The notes under the pieces are model-generated. The model worked only from the letters and a program-made list of their open reading frames with translations. It ran no database searches and had not been told where the DNA came from. Made by a program: the position numbers and the translations under genes. Positions 37,996 through 46,649 of a stretch of DNA of 64,000 nucleotides are shown here, piece by piece (the stretch's first letter is position 1; the number at the start of each line of letters is the position of its first letter). The stretch is from NCBI GenBank assembly GCA_001916965.1, contig MNTL01000059.1, forward strand, positions 3,287-67,286, given 5' to 3'. Source of the stretch: Roseburia sp. CAG:10041_57 (lineage in GTDB: Bacteria > Bacillota > Clostridia > Lachnospirales > Lachnospiraceae).

Positions 37996-38175
37996 CAATT
38001 ATCTTTCTCTATGAAACTTGTACCATCATAGCATAGATAATTTATAAATGCAATAACCTCTATCAGGATATGTGGTGAAATATATAGTGTATTGTGTTTT
38101 GTATTTTATATATCATATTGTATGTATTACATTTATTAGCACATATTCTTTAAAGTTTCTTACACCTTATTAATA

Positions 38176-38394
38176 TTATGCTTTTTTCGTGCAGCACAGC
38201 GATACAATACCAATAATTGCCAATACCGGAACTGCTATATAGATCAGTCCACATGCCACCAGTGCGATTAACGCTATTGGCAGCACAACAATCGTCCATA
38301 TGATCTTCGTGATGCCCCATGCAGCTTTTATCGCAAAAACCAGAAGCTTGCCAAAAACCATGAACATCAGAATCACAAAAATCAATGTAAACAT
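38176..38394 (-). CDS. Small two-helix membrane protein of unknown function
   Basis: 72 residues, almost entirely hydrophobic: helix 1 about residues 2-23, helix 2 about 30-65, then CCTKKA. The start at 38394 is preceded by ACGGAGGGAGAGATAAAT, an excellent ribosome binding site, which argues that it is real despite its size. I do not recognise a family. It is a stand-alone minus-strand gene between the chromate-transporter pair and the cbiK riboswitch. Confidence 0.6.
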   Translation of the reverse strand: MFTLIFVILMFMVFGKLLVFAIKAAWGITKIIWTIVVLPIALIALVACGLIYIAVPVLAIIGIVSLCCTKKA

Positions 38395-38490
38395 ATTTAT
38401 CTCTCCCTCCGTATATCCGTCATCATTCTTTAGATCGATTTCATATACGTATTATATAGCCTGTCAGTGAAAATGTACATTGCCAGAACT

Positions 38491-39048
38491 TTAATGAAAC
38501 ATTAAAATTAGATTAAAAAAGCCTGCCAGAAACATAACCCAAACAGGATTCATCTTCCATTTGCGAAGCAGGATTACGCACACCATGAATATAATGACCA
38601 TACGCCAATTCGTATCAGCAAGCCGGATCATATTGGCAGCTCCCCAGAAAGCCGTAATCACAATAGATATTCCGGCTCCCGCAATCATGGCAACTACAGC
38701 CGGCCGCAAAGAATGAAGCACTCCCTGTAACATGTCCATGCTGCGATATTTCAGATACAGTTTCGCCAATATGGTTACAATCACACAAGAGGGCAGAATA
38801 CACCCAAATGTGGCTACAACAGCACCCGGGATTCCTGCGACCCTGATTCCTACAAAAGTCGCCGAATTGACTGCAATAGGTCCTGGCGTCATTTGGGAAA
38901 TGGTAATCAGATCCGTGAACTCCGACATAGAAAGCCAATGATGCTGTTCTACTACCTGTCCCTGGATCAGAGGCATAGCCGCATAACCACCGCCAAAGCT
39001 GAACATGCCAACCTGCAGAAAGCTAAAGAAAAGCTGTAGATAAATCAT
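38491..39048 (-). CDS. Chromate-type transporter, second half protein
   Basis: 185 residues from MIYLQLFFSFLQVGMFSFGG at 39048, an ATG that overlaps the upstream stop (ATGA); a longer frame to 39102 would lie in that gene. It carries the CHR family signature: FSFGGGYAAMPLIQGQVVEQ and TISQMTPGPIAVNSATFVGI. Five or six membrane helices. Short CHR proteins work as pairs of oppositely oriented halves, and its partner is the next gene upstream. Members move chromate or other oxyanions such as sulfate; the physiological substrate in anaerobes is unknown. Confidence 0.88.
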   Translation of the reverse strand: MIYLQLFFSFLQVGMFSFGGGYAAMPLIQGQVVEQHHWLSMSEFTDLITISQMTPGPIAVNSATFVGIRVAGIPGAVVATFGCILPSCVIVTILAKLYLKYRSMDMLQGVLHSLRPAVVAMIAGAGISIVITAFWGAANMIRLADTNWRMVIIFMVCVILLRKWKMNPVWVMFLAGFFNLILMFH

Positions 39049-39608
39049 TTCTTCGCCCCCCTCTTCGCCATACAGGTCCTGATCACGCCTAATAAACCGC
39101 ACAAAACCACAATATAGATTACATTTACCTTGAAGATACAGGAAGCAGCAAATGCAGCCGCCATAATGATAATGGACATTACATCCTTCTCTTTCACAAA
39201 TGGCGCTCCCATATCATACGTAACAGATGCAATGACTGCACCTACGCCAGCCTGCATGCCTTCCAATACCCGGCTGACTATCTCATTGTCATGGAAAATC
39301 TGATAGCAGACAGAAATAACGGCGATAATGGCAAATGGGGGAATGACTGTACCCATTACGGCTACAATCACTCCCAACATTCCCGCCAGCTTATATCCTA
39401 TTACAATAGCACCATTTATGGCAATTGCGCCAGGTGACGACTGGGCAATCGCTACCAGATCCAGCATTTCATTTTCTTCAATCCAGTGATAGTCATCTAC
39501 AAACTTCTTCTTCATCAAAGTTACAATGACGTAACCCCCTCCAAAAGTAAATGTGCTCAGATATAGTGTGGAAATAAAAATCTTCCACATGGTTGTGCTT
39601 TTTTTCAT
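39045..39608 (-). CDS. Chromate-type transporter, first half protein
   Basis: 187 residues. TFGGGYVIVTLMKKKFVDDY and IAQSSPGAIAINGAIVIGYK are the CHR signatures, with five or six membrane helices. It overlaps both neighbours: its ATG overlaps the ThrH stop (TAATG) and its TGA overlaps the start of the second half protein. Strong coupling implies equal amounts of the two halves. It is related to the second half but clearly diverged, as usual for heterodimeric short CHR proteins. Confidence 0.88.
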   Translation of the reverse strand: MKKSTTMWKIFISTLYLSTFTFGGGYVIVTLMKKKFVDDYHWIEENEMLDLVAIAQSSPGAIAINGAIVIGYKLAGMLGVIVAVMGTVIPPFAIIAVISVCYQIFHDNEIVSRVLEGMQAGVGAVIASVTYDMGAPFVKEKDVMSIIIMAAAFAASCIFKVNVIYIVVLCGLLGVIRTCMAKRGAKK

Positions 39609-40213
39609 TATAATACCTTCTTAATCGCTTCCATTAATTCGTCATATGTCTCATATGCCGGCAATTCAGGATTATCCTTCTTGATCTGCTCTGTACTCTT
39701 GAACAGAAATCCTGCCTTGCTGGCTTTGATCATACCTAGGTCATTATGGCTGTCACCACTGGCAATTGTCTGGAATCCTATGGACTGCAATGCCTTGACA
39801 GTCGTATATTTAGAATTCTCAATTCTCATCTTGAAGCCTGTAATCTCACCGTTATCAGCTACTTCAAGAGAATTACAGAAGATTGTCGGATATCCAAGTT
39901 TCTTCATCAGCGGACCTGCAAACTGTGTAAAGGTATCGCTGATAATAATAACTTGTGTAATACTTTTTAATTCATCCAGAAATTCCTTTGCTCCGGGAAT
40001 AGGGTCAATCTTGGCAATAGTATCCTGAATCTCCTTCAGTCCAAGACCATGCTCTTTTAAAATCCCAATTCTCCACTTCATTAACTTGTCATAGTCCGGC
40101 TCGTCCCTTGTAGTTCTCTTCAATTCAGGGATTCCACTTGCCTCTGCAAAAGCAATCCAAATCTCAGGTACTAATACTCCTTCCAGATCCAAACATACAA
40201 TATTCATATCCAT
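39608..40213 (-). CDS. thrH: HAD phosphatase ThrH: phosphoserine phosphatase/homoserine phosphotransferase type
   Basis: 201 residues. CLDLEGVLVPEIWIAFAEAS has the HAD motif I in the ThrH form (DLEG in place of DxDG). VIIISDTFTQFAGPLMKKLG is motif II, and IASGDSHNDLGMIKASKAGF is motif IV. TTRDEPDYDKLMKWRIGIL is also specific to ThrH. In Pseudomonas ThrH dephosphorylates phosphoserine and can phosphorylate homoserine. Here it is likely part of serine/threonine metabolism, although it is coupled to a chromate-type transporter pair, not to amino-acid genes. Start at 40213 (MDMNI) or 40207; GGAGGGTATGTT precedes. Confidence 0.88.
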   Translation of the reverse strand: MDMNIVCLDLEGVLVPEIWIAFAEASGIPELKRTTRDEPDYDKLMKWRIGILKEHGLGLKEIQDTIAKIDPIPGAKEFLDELKSITQVIIISDTFTQFAGPLMKKLGYPTIFCNSLEVADNGEITGFKMRIENSKYTTVKALQSIGFQTIASGDSHNDLGMIKASKAGFLFKSTEQIKKDNPELPAYETYDELMEAIKKVL

Positions 40214-40252
40214 AACATACCCTCCTGCTTTTTATTTTTTTGATTATAGCAT

Positions 40253-40513
40253 CTATTCAGCATCAAAATCAATGGAATACCGTCCTTCCGGGGCTTTTAT
40301 GTTCAATACACCCAGATTAAACTGACTGTCCATGATCGTAATGTTATATTCAAACACTACATCCTCTTCAAACTTGGACAACAGTAAATATGTTCCGTTC
40401 TCTTTTCCATCAATCTGATCGCAGATATCATTATACACGTCTCGACCTGATACGCTTCTGGGATACCCGGATGCTTTGATTTTATCCTCAATTGCCTGAT
40501 ATAATTCTTCCAT
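40253..40513 (-). CDS. Conserved small acidic protein of unknown function
   Basis: 86 residues, acidic, with an N-terminal helix (MEELYQAIEDKIKASGYPRS) and a C-terminal half predicted as strands (NGTYLLLSKFEEDVVFEYNI, then FNLGVLNIKAPEGRYSIDFD). No signal peptide or membrane helix. GAAAGGGACTAT precedes the ATG. The sequence has normal coding character. I recognise no family. It sits 39 nt upstream of thrH on the same strand and may share its transcript. Confidence 0.6.
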   Translation of the reverse strand: MEELYQAIEDKIKASGYPRSVSGRDVYNDICDQIDGKENGTYLLLSKFEEDVVFEYNITIMDSQFNLGVLNIKAPEGRYSIDFDAE

Positions 40514-40548
40514 ATAGTCCCTTTCTTCTATATATAATATGTGAATGT

Positions 40549-41901
40549 TTAACGTCTTCTCCGTTCAATTCCATTCTTTCTGTAATACTCTGCTTTATCG
40601 GCATACATGAGCTTCTCTGATTCCTGCAATAATATATCCAGCTCTGTTGTTGCTTCATCCTGCCATATCATACCCACTGCCATATTCACAGTATTCTCTT
40701 CCATCAATTTCCTTAAAAGTCTGATGCGCTCTTCTAACACATCCTGCTCAATCTGCGAACAGAGTGCAAGCAATTCGTCTCCCCCTATGCGGAACACACC
40801 ATAATCGCCAAATGCTTTACTCATACAGTCGCATGCCCTCAGGATCAGCTGGTCCCCCGCTTTATGCCCCATAGTGTCATTGACGTGCTTTAATCCGGTA
40901 ATGTCACAATAGACCACTCCCATACTCTTCTTGTGGTCAATCTGTGAAATATATCTGTTCATGGCAAATCTGTTGCCAAATCCGGTAAGGGCATCCTTAT
41001 AACTCATATCTTCCAACTCTCTCATCAGATTCCTTCTTCTGATACATGACACCAGGAAGTGTCCCGTAATCTGAAGCATATTAGATGTATATTCCAAAGA
41101 TAAAGGCGGTGGGTTATCCACTCCATAAAAAGCAATAACTTTACCATCATCATATAACGGTACAACTGCAAGGGCACGAATATCCTGTCTCTTGAGATTC
41201 TCATATTGCAAAGGATCGATTTCCCTGATTTCTTCCAGATCCTGAAATACGATATGCTTTCCTTTCTGAAATCTGTGATACCAGTTTGCGCAGATCTCAG
41301 GCGGAAGGTTCTGCAGATTATCCTTCTCCGGTTTTACTCCCTCTGCAACCCATTCATAAGTGTTATCGTCTCCGCCCTTCTTATTTTTTTCAAATATATA
41401 GGTTCTCTCACCATTCAGTGATTTGCCAAAGTACTCCAGAATCGCATAGATGGCTTCATCCGGGGTTGATGCCATGAGCGCAATTCGCAGTCCTTCATTT
41501 ACCAGCGCCTCCATACTGTTATATTTCTGGAGTGCCTTATCCTGTATGCGTTCTTCACTGATATCTATCCCGATCTCGAGCCGGTACTTTCTATGCTCCT
41601 GTGGATCTTCAACCAATGTATCCTTCAGAGTTAAATATTTATCTATAATTGAATTATAATGACGCCATTCTTCAAAGAATCCTTCGCAGATTTTGTCATT
41701 ATTACACATGCCACATGGAATCGATGACTTCTGCAATATTTCATAACATTTTCTGCCTTTTATTTCATCCAGGGATTTTAACCCATAAGCTTCCAATGTC
41801 TTGCGATTCATATATACCATCTCATATGTCTCTATATCCGTAGCATATACATACTCATTCATATTCTCAAAAAACTGCCAGATATTGTTAATTTCTCTCA
41901 T
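40549..41901 (-). CDS. Diguanylate cyclase with PAS and GAF sensory domains
   Basis: 450 residues. A PAS domain (about 8-110, ENMNEYVYATDIETYEMVYM) is followed by a GAF domain (about 130-285, with DIRALAVVPLYDDGKVIAFY). A GGDEF domain follows (about 295-445, DALTGFGNRFAMNRYI, then FRIGGDELLALCSQ). The active-site loop is GGDEL. No RxxD inhibitory site lies just upstream of it. The protein is cytoplasmic. It should make cyclic di-GMP in response to signals bound by PAS or GAF. Cysteines in the PAS (IPCGMCNNDKICEG, near residues 62-71) could bind a metal cluster or sense redox state; this is inference. Confidence 0.88.
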   Translation of the reverse strand: MREINNIWQFFENMNEYVYATDIETYEMVYMNRKTLEAYGLKSLDEIKGRKCYEILQKSSIPCGMCNNDKICEGFFEEWRHYNSIIDKYLTLKDTLVEDPQEHRKYRLEIGIDISEERIQDKALQKYNSMEALVNEGLRIALMASTPDEAIYAILEYFGKSLNGERTYIFEKNKKGGDDNTYEWVAEGVKPEKDNLQNLPPEICANWYHRFQKGKHIVFQDLEEIREIDPLQYENLKRQDIRALAVVPLYDDGKVIAFYGVDNPPPLSLEYTSNMLQITGHFLVSCIRRRNLMRELEDMSYKDALTGFGNRFAMNRYISQIDHKKSMGVVYCDITGLKHVNDTMGHKAGDQLILRACDCMSKAFGDYGVFRIGGDELLALCSQIEQDVLEERIRLLRKLMEENTVNMAVGMIWQDEATTELDILLQESEKLMYADKAEYYRKNGIERRRR

Positions 41902-41979
41902 CTCTCATCCCTGCATTTCCTATAGTCTGGTTAATTGTATCTACACCTATAGATATTATAACATATAAATACTATTTTT

Positions 41980-42406
41980 CTACCGTCTCATTTCAAATTG
42001 TTGATTTCTGTTACATACAAGCCTGCCGTCTTTTACTTCCAGCTGCACTGCCTGTATGCATGCTCTGCCGTCCTCTGCATTGGCAATATATGACTTATCC
42101 AGTCGATGTTCATTGGTAAAATACGGATGCGTAAAGTAGAATATATAAGCGATATCACCTTTTGATACGACATCTGCATGACTTGCCATCACACCGTCAC
42201 AGCTGCGGCTGCCGCCGTCCCGTAGAATATTCTTTCCATACAGAGCCAACATCCAATCCCTGTCTGGCAAGCCATTCATCCTCTACTGATACTCTCTTTT
42301 CTTCACCATTCTCATTCACCAGAGTGACAGACACCTTGGGCTTTTGTCCCAGTGCTAATTCTTCACATCCATAATCCCCATCAAAAATCTGCTTGATTGT
42401 CCACAT
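41980..42406 (-). pseudogene. Frameshifted gene: small N-terminal domain plus C-terminal enzyme-like fragment
   Basis: The first frame (42406 down to about 42240) reads MWTIKQIFDGDYGCEELALG to VEDEWLARQGLDVGSVW, a recognisable compact domain of Clostridia. The second frame (from about 42279) continues ALYGKNILRDGGSRSCDGVM, then GDIAYIFYFTHPYFTNEHRL, to GRLVCNRNQQFEMRR. The latter resembles the C-terminal end of a beta-propeller glycoside-hydrolase type protein, though I am not sure of the family. Both frames have good codon character and join at about 42230-42250. This indicates a single gene broken by a frameshift, probably with most of the enzyme part already deleted. Alternatively two tiny overlapping genes are present, which is less likely. 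Confidence 0.55.
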
Positions 42407-42506
42407 AATTGTCTGACTCCTTCTCTGCTTTCAAGTACTGAATCAACATAACTGTATTATACTTAGATTTATTATTTTTTTCAATTCTTGCTTTATAAAA
42501 GAAGAC

Positions 42507-42558
42507 AAAAAAAGACAGATTCTGTATGTCAATATTCAAACAGAATCTGTCTTTTTTT
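42507..42558 (-). terminator. Strong bidirectional terminator after the HD-domain gene
   Basis: AAAAAAAGACAGATTCTG pairs perfectly with CAGAATCTGTCTTTTTTT over an 18-bp stem with a 16-nt loop. It ends the minus-strand HD gene two nucleotides past its stop. The symmetry would also end transcription coming the other way. Confidence 0.9.
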
Positions 42559-42560
42559 GA

Positions 42561-43220
42561 TTAAAGCACCTTAGAACCATTTGCTGTAAGCTTAAAAGTT
42601 GCGCCAAGCATATCCGCAGCCCCTCTGCACATCATCATTCTTCCAAGGAATATCTCAAAATACTCATACATAGAGCATATCTTGGGATCAATCTGTAGAT
42701 TAAGTGATATCGTTTTCTTTTCCTCATTTATCTTCAGCTTATGATCTGTAACCGCATAATTCACTCTGTCATGTATATCAAATGCTGCCTTTCCCTTCTC
42801 ACTTCTAACCCTGTCACGCCTTACATCCGTTTTATCAGCAATAATCAAAGCCGCTGAGACCGGATCAACTGCCCCTCCTGTTGATTTGTCATGGTTAGAG
42901 ATTGCAGAAACAATCGTAATCCTGTCCTTAATACTCAAGTCAGTTTCTTTCAATAATTCATTGGCAAGCAGCCCACCATATTCTGCATGGTGTGTTCTAT
43001 TGATCGCATTGCCTATATCATGCATATATCCGGCTATTTTCGCCAGTTCTATGTCATGCTCGGAAAAGCCGAACTTCTCAAGAATGTTAGCTGCTGTACG
43101 CGCTACCATCGTACAATGTACCCGTGAATGATCTGTATATCCCAATAATCCCAGATTATAATTGCCTTTCTCTATGAATTCATTCACTTCTTTATTTTTC
43201 TTAATCTCATCGTATGTCAA
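42561..43220 (-). CDS. HD-domain phosphohydrolase
   Basis: 219 residues. YTDHSRVHCTMVARTAANIL and AGYMHDIGNAINRTHHAEYG carry the H...HD...H metal ligands of the HD superfamily, and SAISNHDKSTGGAVDPVSAA and IIADKTDVRRDRVR complete the core. No other domain or membrane segment is visible. HD proteins hydrolyse nucleotides or second messengers; the substrate is unknown. The start at 43220 has AGGCGTTTTTTTGACATACG upstream, a rather weak ribosome site (AGGAGGCG at -20). It forms its own transcription unit. Confidence 0.8.
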   Translation of the reverse strand: MTYDEIKKNKEVNEFIEKGNYNLGLLGYTDHSRVHCTMVARTAANILEKFGFSEHDIELAKIAGYMHDIGNAINRTHHAEYGGLLANELLKETDLSIKDRITIVSAISNHDKSTGGAVDPVSAALIIADKTDVRRDRVRSEKGKAAFDIHDRVNYAVTDHKLKINEEKKTISLNLQIDPKICSMYEYFEIFLGRMMMCRGAADMLGATFKLTANGSKVL

Positions 43221-43382
43221 AAAAACGCCTCCTTTTCTTTACCTATTCATTGTAAAAAGGTGACGTTTTTCCTGCTATCCATGTTTTGTAAATAATTTGT
43301 AAAATATGTGTATATATTTTCCATTGTAAATTGTGACAAATTCGTAACTTTAGTGATATAATATTTCAGGGGAGAGAAAGAG

Positions 43383-43667
43383 GTGTTTCATGAAGAAAAC
43401 TTTGATTACACTTGGTATCTGGAACAGCATCCTGATCTGGCTGCCATTACAACAAACCCCGCTACGATTTATCAGTTCTATTTGAATACGGGACTTCCTG
43501 CTGATTGGAATGGTCGTATTTCTCCGGCTTTTATAACTAATGAAACAGAGCTGAAATGTTATGCCATCGTTGATTCTATTACCAATTCTTCCATGTCACA
43601 GAGAGAAAAAGTAACTGCAATCCATAAATGGATCTGTCAAAATGTAAAATATGATTACTCCTCCTAA
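43383..43667 (+). pseudogene. Truncated exported transglutaminase-like protein gene
   Basis: 94 codons remain. FDYTWYLEQHPDLAAITTNP followed by YQFYLNTGLPADWNGRI is the YLExxPDL motif of Clostridia exported proteins. MSQREKVTAIHKWICQNVKY is the start of a transglutaminase-like domain, which is cut just before its catalytic cysteine. No signal peptide is left: the frame starts at GTG 43383, while the nearby ATG at 43391 opens another frame. The 3' end runs directly into minus-strand remnants of a two-component system at 43664. This is therefore a decayed gene cut at both ends, not a small functional one. Confidence 0.75.
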
Positions 43668-43777
43668 TTGACTTTTCTATAGGTAGTCAGATAAATGATA
43701 TTCAGTGTTGTTACCCACATCACTACCAGCACAAGCATGATAATCGTGCAAATCCTTCTCTTCGATTTTTGAAACAC
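43664..43777 (-). pseudogene. N-terminal stub of a sensor histidine kinase gene
   Basis: 37 codons from GTG at 43777: VFQKSKRRICTIIMLVLVVM then WVTTLNIIYLTTYRKVN and a stop. It is a basic start followed by one membrane helix, as at the beginning of a sensor kinase. The GTG overlaps the response-regulator TAG by one base (TAGTG), the usual layout of such operons. Everything beyond the first helix is lost where it meets the transglutaminase remnant. It is shorter than the usual annotation cut-off. Confidence 0.6.
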
Positions 43778-43977
43778 TATACCTCTTCTTCTCTTAGCTC
43801 GTATCCTACTCCACGGACTGCCTTAATCTGCGCCTTTGCCTGAATGAATTTCAGTTTCTTTCTTGTAAAAGAAATATATACTTCCAGATTGTTATACTCC
43901 GCTTCATTTTCATATCCCCATACTCCTTGTAAGAAACAATAACACAATAACCTTGAAGTTTTCTTGAAATATTTCAA
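43777..43977 (-). pseudogene. C-terminal remnant of an OmpR-family response regulator gene
   Basis: 66 codons are open. The last 45 (GVWGYENEAEYNNLEVYISF, then TRKKLKFIQAKAQIKAVRGV, then GYELREEE) are the end of an OmpR-type winged-helix DNA-binding domain. The receiver domain and most of the winged helix are missing, and the first 20 codons (MKYFKKTSRLLCYCFLQ) do not fit the family. A deletion has fused the end of the gene to upstream DNA near sufU. A functional regulator is not possible. Confidence 0.75.
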
Positions 43978-43983
43978 TATTTC

Positions 43984-44406
43984 CTATTTATCCAACAGTT
44001 CTTCCATTGTATGCCATCCCAGTACTGCACATTTTACTCTCGCCGGCATATGGGAAATATCCTGCAATGCAGAGCCTTCCTCCAGCTCTTCTATCTCTTC
44101 GGCAGATGCTTCCCCTTTAATCATCCTAAGGAAAATATCTGCCAGATGCATTGCCTCGTCTTTTGACTTTCCAATGATAAGTTCCAGCATAATATCTGCG
44201 GATGCCTGGGAAATCGCACATCCATCCCCTATATAAGCGCCGTTTGTAATCTTCCCATCTTCTACCTTGAGCTGCAGGATAATATCATCACCACAGCTTG
44301 GGTTCACACCCTCCAGCACCAAATTTGCGTCCTCCAGCTTGTGCTTATGCACAGGATGCTGATTGTGGTCAATCAGTATTTCATGATAAAAGGTATTATT
44401 CTCCAT
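43984..44406 (-). CDS. sufU: SufU-type iron-sulfur cluster assembly protein
   Basis: 140 residues. The three conserved cysteines and the aspartate occur as NPSCGDD (Cys near 38), IGDGCAISQASADIM (Cys near 63) and ARVKCAVLGWHTM (Cys near 125). In SufU these bind zinc and accept sulfur from SufS. It overlaps the sufS stop by 11 nt and is the last gene of sufCBDSU, the Gram-positive order. The 3' end lies 6 nt from the response-regulator remnant, so the deletion scar stops just outside it. Confidence 0.93.
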   Translation of the reverse strand: MENNTFYHEILIDHNQHPVHKHKLEDANLVLEGVNPSCGDDIILQLKVEDGKITNGAYIGDGCAISQASADIMLELIIGKSKDEAMHLADIFLRMIKGEASAEEIEELEEGSALQDISHMPARVKCAVLGWHTMEELLDK

Positions 44407-45607
44407 AACCCATTTTCCTCCTAACCTGACTTAGACTCGCCAAGAAGCGGTCAATGTCTTCCTTCGTATTATAAAAGGCAAAACTTGCACGGGCACAGGA
44501 ACGGATTCCCAGATGAGCCAGAAGCGGCTGCGCACAATGGTGTCCTGCTCTGATGGCAACTCCATCCTCATCCAGAATCGATGCCACATCATGCGGGTGT
44601 ACATCCTGTACTGCAAAGCTGATAATCCCATGATGCTCTTTCCAGCTCGGACTGCCTATAATCTGTATCCCAGGTATCTGCTGCATGCCTTCAAAGGCAT
44701 ATTTCGTAAGCTCCTGCTCTTTACAGACAATATTGTCCATTCCAATGGAATCCATGTAATCCAGTGCCGCCGCTAGTGCAACCGCACCACCGCCATTGAC
44801 CGTTCCCGCTTCGAATTTATGTGGCAGTTCTGCATAAGTGGCCCCTGTTCTGGTCACATATTCGATCATCTCACCGCCACTCAGGAATGGAGGCATCTGT
44901 TCTAGCAAAGCCTCTTTACCATATAAAACACCGATTCCCATAGGTGCCATCAGTTTATGCCCGGAAAAGGCAACAAAATCCGCATCCAGCTTCACAACAT
45001 CAACCTTCATATGCGGTGCGCTCTGGGCTGCATCTACCAGAACAACACCACCATTGACATGCACCTTCTCAATGATTGTTTCTACCGGATTGATACACCC
45101 CAGTACATTCGATACATGTCCTATTGCCGCCAGTTTGGTATGCGATGTGATTTTATTCTCGATTTCCTGTACTGTCAACGTTCCATCCTGTTCACAATCC
45201 AGATATACCAGTCTGGCTCCGGTGGCTTTTGCCACCATCTGCCAAGGAAGCAGGTTACTGTGATGCTCCATAACTGTAACCAGTATCTCATCCTCTGCAT
45301 GCAGAAAGTTCAGTCCATAGCTGTACGCCACCAGATTAATACTTTCTGTTGTATTTCTGGTAAAGATGATCTCCTTTGTGCTTCCTGCATTGAGGAAGCG
45401 TCTGACACGCTCCCTTGCATTTTCATACTGTTCTGTCGCCTCTACACCTAACTCATAAAGTCCGCGGAGAGGATTGGCATTATATTTCTCATAGAAATTC
45501 TTCTCTGCCTCTAATACAGAAAAAGGTCTTTGTTCTGTAGCTGCATTATCCAGATATGCTATAGACCGATTCATCAACAAAGGGAAATCTTTCTTATAAT
45601 CCGCCAT
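44396..45607 (-). CDS. sufS: Cysteine desulfurase SufS
   Basis: 403 residues from MADYKKDFPLLMN at 45607 (GGAGGTCGAGGTATATC upstream); a longer frame begins in sufD. The class V aminotransferase features are present: AYLDNAATEQRP at the N-terminus, EHHSNLLPWQ, the PLP lysine in FVAFSGHKLMAPMGIGVLYG (Lys near 225) and the catalytic cysteine in IRAGHHCAQPLL (near 362). SufS takes sulfur from cysteine and hands it to SufU. It overlaps sufD by 14 nt. Confidence 0.95.
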   Translation of the reverse strand: MADYKKDFPLLMNRSIAYLDNAATEQRPFSVLEAEKNFYEKYNANPLRGLYELGVEATEQYENARERVRRFLNAGSTKEIIFTRNTTESINLVAYSYGLNFLHAEDEILVTVMEHHSNLLPWQMVAKATGARLVYLDCEQDGTLTVQEIENKITSHTKLAAIGHVSNVLGCINPVETIIEKVHVNGGVVLVDAAQSAPHMKVDVVKLDADFVAFSGHKLMAPMGIGVLYGKEALLEQMPPFLSGGEMIEYVTRTGATYAELPHKFEAGTVNGGGAVALAAALDYMDSIGMDNIVCKEQELTKYAFEGMQQIPGIQIIGSPSWKEHHGIISFAVQDVHPHDVASILDEDGVAIRAGHHCAQPLLAHLGIRSCARASFAFYNTKEDIDRFLASLSQVRRKMGYGE

Positions 45608-46637
45608 GATATACCTCGACCTCCTTACGTACTGCTTCATCTGGAATCAGACTGCACAGGGCATCAATCTTTGCTTTTGCAATGATACGTTCTGCCTCTT
45701 CCTTACTAATTCCGCGAGAACCCAGATAAAAGAGCATTGACTCATCCAGTTTACCAATGGTAGCTCCGTGATTCCCCTCCACATCTTCTTCTGCACACAA
45801 TATCAAAGGGATTGTCTGGTTCACCACATCATCACCGATGAGCAATACATCTTCCTTCTCATTTCCTACTGCGCCGGAGCTTCCATGCAGGAAATCAATG
45901 GTTCCTCGAAACAGCTTAAATGCCTGGTCACGAAGAATTCCTGATATCTCCATATTGCTCTCTGTCTTTGCTCCCTGATGACGGGCTACATAGTTCATGT
46001 CAATATGCTGGTCATCCCTTCCCAGATACCCGATTTTTGCATCCATGCCGCTTCTTTGACCTTGTAGGTCAATCAATCCTCCTGCATATACACGATTACC
46101 GCCCAATGAAATATACACGGTTTCTACCGAAGCATCCTCTTCACAGAAACCTCCTACATCATGCAGTACATCATAGCTCTTGTCCAGCAGTTGTGCAAAA
46201 TACAATCTGACTTTCGCACCCTTCTTAGCGTATACCTTTACCTGCAATGCAGAAAGTCCGGCGCATCCCGATTCATTCGCCGTTATAAAAATATAAGAAG
46301 ATTCACTGTTTTCCTCTGCATAAATCTGTACTTTGTTGTAATAGTTATGAGTATCCTGATATTGAAGCCGATAGACAACCGGCTCATTCTCATGTGCATT
46401 TTTCTCTACATGAAAGCTGTCCGCCTCTATGGATTCTCCCAGAATGTCCATATCCTGTCCCAGTCCACTGTTTAGACTATTCCAGTCAATTTCCGTATTT
46501 TCTCTTGTAATCGCTGCATTTGACACTTGTATCTGCGCCTTCCATGCAGCATCTATTGTAATATTACTTATCCTGCTTTCATTCATTCCCAGACGGTTCC
46601 ATGTTGGAGCAGGCAGTTTATTGATTGTCATTTCCAT
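45594..46637 (-). CDS. sufD: Fe-S cluster scaffold subunit SufD
   Basis: 347 residues with the SufB/SufD right-handed beta-helix pattern and the family C-terminus (GNHGATIGKLDESMLFYLGS, then RGISKEEAERIIAKAKIDAL). It is shorter than SufB and pairs with it and SufC. MEMTINKLPAPTWNRLGMNE at the N-terminus is typical of Firmicutes SufD. GGAGGAACCATT precedes the start. It is 12 nt after the sufB stop. Confidence 0.92.
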   Translation of the reverse strand: MEMTINKLPAPTWNRLGMNESRISNITIDAAWKAQIQVSNAAITRENTEIDWNSLNSGLGQDMDILGESIEADSFHVEKNAHENEPVVYRLQYQDTHNYYNKVQIYAEENSESSYIFITANESGCAGLSALQVKVYAKKGAKVRLYFAQLLDKSYDVLHDVGGFCEEDASVETVYISLGGNRVYAGGLIDLQGQRSGMDAKIGYLGRDDQHIDMNYVARHQGAKTESNMEISGILRDQAFKLFRGTIDFLHGSSGAVGNEKEDVLLIGDDVVNQTIPLILCAEEDVEGNHGATIGKLDESMLFYLGSRGISKEEAERIIAKAKIDALCSLIPDEAVRKEVEVYHGGL

Positions 46638-46649
46638 AATGGTTCCTCC

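Noticed and set aside
43390..43485. Overlapping 31-codon frame starting MKKTLITLG, resembling a signal peptide
   Set aside because: It shifts frame against the better-conserved fragment and stops quickly; probably chance, though a frameshift remnant of the original signal peptide cannot be excluded.
43383..43667. Functional small secreted protein
   Set aside because: No signal peptide, and the transglutaminase domain ends before the catalytic cysteine; treated as a remnant.
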